Assembly: GCA_963930775.1 (NCBI GenBank)
Contig: OZ005689.1
Span: 4,092,001-4,156,000, forward strand
Length of the DNA stretch: 64,000 bases
Direction of reading: 5' to 3'
Source of the DNA: Cliona cf. orientalis
Taxonomy: Eukaryota; Porifera; Demospongiae; Clionaida; Clionaidae
Positions 59,248 to 64,000 of this stretch are shown piece by piece. The position numbers and the translations under genes were made by a program. The stretch's first letter is position 1. Each line of letters opens with the position of its first letter. Below the pieces are notes generated by a model. The model was not told where the DNA came from. It made no database searches and saw only the letters and a list, made by a program, of their open reading frames with translations.

Positions 59248-60293
59248 TATGGAAGCCGAGAGGGGCAATCCACTGACGCCTTCCCTTTCATCATTGCTGA
59301 TGTTGACGCCGACAGTATCGCCAACGCCTTCTCTAAGTGAGTGTTAAATACTATTAATTTTATGGAACACCAGTGATTAGCTACTTAGCAGTGGCGTATC
59401 TAGACTTGTAAAGTTACCCGGGCACTTGGTGGACCCAACAGTGACTTGAGAATTTGAAAATCCTATCGACCTCGAGATCTCCCAACCCAATAAAAAAACT
59501 TATTACATTTGCAACAGCTATAATAATACCTCACACCCCAAAATAAGTGGGTTAACTGTTAACCCATGTGGGTTGCCTAAGTTACCTGCATACATACCTT
59601 CTCCCATGGTGGTTCTCAAAATAACTCAGTTAATCATAGTGATTAATGAAGTATTCACTCTATACACAACTATGTCAAACATGTGAGTTTGTCAATAACA
59701 AACTTGCATAATGTTACTTGCACTTACTACAGAATAATTATCTCATGATAGTTTTCAAGAAGTATGTGCAAATATGCCAGACTGGCATGCATGCTTGACA
59801 TAATTATGTGTAGTGGGAGTGAACTATGATTAACTGGATTATGTTGAGAACTATCATGGGAGAATTAAAACGTGTGTGCAACTGAAGTATTATACTCATT
59901 ACAATTTAATATTCATTATATAATATTATTAGGCTAAGTTAAACATGATCCACTTGTTTTTGCTTTGAGGTATTTGACCCTTAAATTGGCTATTTTACCA
60001 GGGCACAGGCCAGTTAGGCCTGGGCCTGTGCCCTGGTAGGCCCTGGTGTAGCTACGCCACTGTTACTTAGTAGTACAACTAATAATAATTATTGATCTCA
60101 GTCTTGCTATAGTATAAACTGTGCACTACAGTGCACACTGTTTATTGTGAATGGACATACTGTCCAATTAGAAGATCAAGTGATCGGACATGTGTTAATG
60201 ATACTTGTATAGAGTACATAAGTATGGAAGCTGAGAGGGGCAATCCGCCGACGCCTTCCCTTTCATCATCACTGATGTTGACGCCGACAGTAT
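59248..60293. repeat. Duplicated segment with TATGGAAGCCGAGAGG terminus
   Basis: 59221-59388 and 60201-60293 plus 61989-62070 are two copies of one segment (GATACTTGTA, AGTATGGAAGC, CCTTCCCTTTCATCAT, GACGCCGACAGTAT, CTCTAAGTGAGTG). The first copy preserves the empty site of the foldback element that splits the second. Confidence 0.8.
59389..60062. mobile_element. hAT-like MITE with 7-8-bp TSD
   Basis: Ends CAGTGGCGTATCTAGA and inverted CAGTGGCGTAGCTACA. The flanks are CTACTTAG (59381-59388) and TTACTTAG (60063-60070), an 8-bp duplication with one change. No transposase was seen. Confidence 0.85.
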
Positions 60294-61988
60294 GGGTGAT
60301 GTATCATATAATCCATCACGAAATGTTCTTTTAAATAGAAATATTATTCCATAAATATACGGTCTATAATAACAAATATTGCTCAACAATTATTAGATTT
60401 GTTTAGTAAACATTAATTTTGTAAAATTTGTGCTTCTCTAATAAACTTTCGAGTCTTGAGTATTCCTTGTTCTCCAGTTCTCCACGTACTCCACGTTTCT
60501 CTATGTTCCCTAGCACAATCCTTTTGCCGAATGCGCCAGACTAGTAGCTATATTCCTTGTTCTCTAGTTCTCTATGTGCTCTACGTTTTCCACTGTTCTC
60601 CAGTACATCTTCACAAATGCAACCCAACTAGTTAGTATTTTACGTTCTCCAGTTCTCCATGTGCTTCATGTTCTCCACTGTTCTCCAGCAAAAATTTCAA
60701 ATGCAACCCAACTAGCTAGTATTCCATGTTCTCCTGTTCTCCATGTGCTCTATGTTCTCCACTGTTCTGGAGAACATAGAGAACCGGAGAACTAGCTATA
60801 GCTAGTTGGGTTGCATTTGAAGTTGCGTAGCACTGGAGAACCAAGAGAACTGAAGAATATGGAGTACTAGCTATAGTTGGATTGCATTTGAGGTTAACGC
60901 TGGAGAACAGTGGAGAACATAGAGCACATGGAGAACAGGAGAACATGGAATGCTAGCTAGTTGGATTGCATTTGAGGTTAACGCTGGACTGTTCTCCAGT
61001 ATTGACCTCAAATGCAACTCAAGTAGCAGTTCTCTATAATTCTCTAGTGTTCTCCAGTGCAAACTTCAAATGCAACCCAAGTATATAGCTAGTTAGCACT
61101 GGAGAACAGTGCAGAACATAGAGAACTGGAGAACATGGAATGCTAGCTAGTTGGATTGCATTTGAGGTTAACGCTGGAGAACAGTGGAGAACATTATAGA
61201 GCACATGGAGAACAGGAGAACATGGAATACTAGCTAGTTGGATCGTATTTGAGGTTAACGCTGGAGAACAGTGGAGAACATTATAGAGCACATGGAGAAC
61301 AGGAGAACATGGAATACTAGCTAGTTGGATTGTATTTGAGGTTAACGCTGGAGAACAGTGGAGAACATAGAGCACATGGAGAACAGGAGAACATGGAATA
61401 CTAGCTAGTTGGATTGTATTTGAGGTTAACGCTGGAGAACAGTGGAGAACATAGAGCACATGGAGAACAGGAGAACATGGAATACTAGCTAGTTGGATTG
61501 CATTTGATGTTAACGCTGGAGAACAGTGGAGAACATAGAGCACATGGAGAACAGGAGAACATGGAATACTAGCTAGTTGGGTTGCATTTGAAATTTTCGC
61601 TGGAGAACATGAAGCACATGGAGAACTGGAGAACGTGAGATACTAACTAGCTAGTTGGGTTGCATTTGTGAAGTTGTACTGGAGAACAGTGGAAAACGTA
61701 GAGCACATAGAGAACTAGAGAACAAGGAATACACTAGTATGGAGCATTCGGCGAAAGGATTGTGCTAGGGAACATAGAGAAACGTGGAGTAGCTACTTGG
61801 AGTACTGGAGAACAAGGAATACTCAAGACTCGAAAGTTTATTAGAGAAGCACAAATTTTACAAAATTAATTTTTACTAAACAAATCTAATAATTGTTGAG
61901 CAATATTTATTATTATAGACCGTATATTTATGGAACAATATTTCTATTTAAAAGAACATTTCGTGATGGATTATATGGTACATCACCC
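60294..61988. mobile_element. Foldback element with 8-bp TSD and GGAGAACA repeats
   Basis: Flanked by GACAGTAT at 60286-60293 and 61989-61996. Long arms begin GGGTGATGTATCATATAATC and mirror each other for about 190 bp. They then continue into an interior of GTTCTCCA/TGGAGAAC repeats that is itself inverted around about 60768. The right half has several direct units (TGGAGAACATAGAGCACATG, GAACAGGAGAACATGGAATA). The element has no coding potential beyond repeat translations. Confidence 0.88.
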
Positions 61989-62184
61989 GACAGTATCACC
62001 AACGCCTTCTCTAAGTGAGTGTTAAATACTATTAATTTTATGGAACACTTGATCACTTAGTAGTACAACTAATATAAATGAATGCACAGGAGTGCAGAAC
62101 CCTCACCACTACACGCATGCATGACTCACGCACATGTAGATATAATATAGCAATCTCAGTATGTATGCCTGTTCAATATCAGGA

Positions 62185-62490
62185 GTATTGAAGTGGAACC
62201 TGTCTAAAGCGGTCACCATTGGACCAAACATCTGTGGCTGCATTAGAGAGGTGGCTGCAATATGCAAAACATAGAGGGTGTGGCTTGTAGGAGAAGTGAG
62301 GTTGCAAACGTAACTGTGGCTGCAATCGAGCAGTGTAGGGCGCTGTAAAGTGCTGGGAATGCCTGCAAGTGCAATTACCAAGTGGTCTAACAAACCCACA
62401 AATTCATTATTGTACCTGGCAGCCAAGTGGGGTTTCCCTGGAGGCTGTCCTACAGTGGCCACTTTCGGCAGGCCAATTTGTACAAGTGTA
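62185..62490. mobile_element. Possible Tigger/pogo-like MITE remnant
   Basis: GTGGAACCTGTCTAAAGCGG with GAGAGGTGGCTGCAAT is characteristic of pogo-type MITE ends. A partner (GTGGCCACTTTCGGCAGG) at the right is weak. The minus-strand frame 62109-62498 overlaps this and is probably not a gene. Confidence 0.4.
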
Positions 62491-62558
62491 AACGCCATGC
62501 AGTCTACGCTAAGACCGCCTTAATTGGCTCTGGAATGCGGTTTGAGCAGCTGTACATA

Positions 62559-63879
62559 GGGTCCGCAAGGTGAAAATTTGACCTCCGAATTTTGGATAAA
62601 TTATAATAATTTGGCGCATCAAGAGCTCATCGGTACTTTAATAATCAACTGCACCCCAAATCCCCTCCTTACATCTTCCTTTGAGGGAGAATTGCGTGAT
62701 TTGCCGCCAATCTGAGAATAAAGTGGGCGTGATCACGAGACAACACACCACAAATTTGTTCTAATTAAGCGAGCACCTAGCCTAGGTAGCTACTAGCGCT
62801 ACAAATGCGCCCCTGTGAACCAGCAAAGCCCTTCGTTTTCGGTGCTGGCAAGGCTGTTTTATCTGTAGGTAAGTAAGAAATGGAGAGATTTGGGGGCGTT
62901 GTGGTTAAATGGGTGTGGCGTTTCGATCCCTACCACTTGCGTTTTATGGGATATGGTCCACATATTGCATGTAGCAGATGAGATGAGATTTGGTGAATCC
63001 TTGCCATCTGGCTGGGAGCACTCTAGTTCTGTCTATTGATAGCAATGTCTAACCAACATTGAAACCTTAGAAATGCACTTCACTCACATCTCACAGAACC
63101 GAAAATTTCTGCAGATCATTTTGGTGAAAGTTTCATCTTCATATCTTCTTCCTGAGTGAAGTTATGATGCAAAGTTTACAATGAAATCTGGAATTTTATC
63201 ATAGAACACCAACGGCAGGGACTCCTATAAAGAATTGACAAGGCCAGTTATGAGACTTCAACACATATTTCACATCATATCTTCACTCAGGAACAAGATA
63301 TGAAGATGAAACTTTCACCAAAATGATCTGCAGAAATTTTTGGTTCTGTGAGATGCAAGAGTGAAATGCATTTCTAAGGTTTCAATGTTTATTTGACATC
63401 GCTATCGATAGACAGAACTAGAGTGCTCCCAGCCAGATGGCAGGGATTCACTGAATCTCATTTCATCCACTACATGCAATGTGTGGACCATATCCCATAA
63501 AACGCAAGACTTAGTGGTAGGGATCGCAAGGCCACACCCATTTAACCGCAATGCCCCCAGATCTCTCCATTTCTCACTTACCTACAGATAAAACAGCCCT
63601 ACCAGCACCAGAAACGAAGGGCTTTGCTGGTACACAGGGGCGCATTTGCAGCGCTAGTACCTAGGATAGCTGCTGGCTTAATTAGAATAAATTTGTGTTG
63701 CGCCGTCCCATGACCACGCCCACTTCAATCTTAGATCGGTGGCAAATCGTGCAATTCTCCCCCAAAGGAAGCACTAAGGACGGGGATTGGGGTGCGGTTG
63801 ATTAAGTACCGGTGAGCCCTTGATGCACCGGTTGTAATTTGTCCGAAATTCAGAGGTCAAATTTTCACTTTGCGGACCC
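62559..63879. mobile_element. Giant foldback element, TA-flanked
   Basis: The two arms of about 600 bp are inverted copies at roughly 85-90% by eye. Ends are GGGTCCGCAAGGTGAAAATT and its inverse, with TA outside (62557-62558, 63880-63881). The centre lies around 63215. No ORF of note. Confidence 0.85.
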
Positions 63880-64000
63880 TACTGTACAGTAGTATATGGG
63901 CGACCGCATGGTGGAATAACGCATGTACTAAAATTTTCGTAGCTACCTAGACATAAGAGATGTAAGCTACACACTTAAAACACACATGGGACCTGGCTAA
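63880..64000. other. Window edge, no feature seen
   Basis: Short AT-rich tail without recognisable gene or repeat. Confidence 0.4.

Noticed and set aside
61034..61543. Minus-strand open frame of 169 codons rich in SPVLHVLYVLHC
   Set aside because: Translation of the GGAGAACA repeats inside the foldback element.
62109..62498. Minus-strand frame of 129 codons
   Set aside because: Overlaps a MITE-like sequence and has no domain or splice support.
1..64000. Bacterial or phage origin (ParB-like and methylase-like motifs)
   Set aside because: Motif-bearing genes are intron-rich, and the whole window has eukaryotic splice sites, LINEs and MITEs.

Overview
The window looks like nuclear DNA of an early-branching animal, most likely a demosponge (inference). 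It is AT-rich with GC-rich islands. Genes are split into many short exons with GT-AG introns. Transposon-derived genes (KDZ-type, DUF7869-type, ParB-like) sit beside expanded cell-surface receptors with sushi, Ig, FN3, ITIM-like and death-domain modules. Non-LTR retrotransposons and palindromic MITEs are dense. There are no operons, ribosome-binding sites or rRNA genes.

Layout. 0.5-3.2 kb (-): KDZ-transposase-related gene with one frameshift. 3.9-4.4 kb: orphan signal-peptide exon and an FN3 exon remnant. 4.7-10.3 kb (+): receptor paralog A, with a broken ectodomain and an open tail. 7.2-8.2 kb and 20.2-21.2 kb: two near-identical, oppositely oriented TTAA-flanked transposons. 10.3-13.4 kb: a 921-bp tandem duplication running into a minisatellite of GATCAGAAATATCTGATC dyads. 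13.6-20.1 kb (-): intact 14-exon DUF7869-type gene with a duplicated C-terminal exon. 21.6-22.5 kb: tandem repeat of about 185 bp. 23.4-28.2 kb (+): ParB-like gene of at least ten exons, largely intact. 28.7-34.6 kb: MITEs, foldbacks, a tRNA-bearing TIR element and a 65-bp minisatellite. 35.6-38.7 kb (+): LINE with two frameshifts. 38.9-40.7 kb: long inverted-repeat element. 41.2-46.0 kb: receptor pseudogene B. 46.4-52.9 kb: receptor pseudogene C, split by an antisense LINE. 54.2-56.8 kb: decayed Ig/FN3 receptor gene. 58.2-58.9 kb: truncated receptor D. 59.4-63.9 kb: hAT-like MITE and two foldback elements.

How the parts fit. Paralogs A-D derive from one type I receptor plan: signal peptide, two Cys-rich modules, one CCP/sushi module, one TM helix, a tail with two ITIM-like tyrosines, a death domain and a Pro-rich C-terminus. 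A, C and D share a conserved promoter with a palindromic NRF1-type site. An Ig/FN3 gene, or a remnant of one, lies just upstream of A and of D, which suggests duplication of a two-gene cassette. Every copy here carries lesions, whereas the DUF7869 and ParB-like genes stay open over many exons. The lesions are therefore probably real decay rather than sequencing error. Functional members, if any, should lie elsewhere in the genome.
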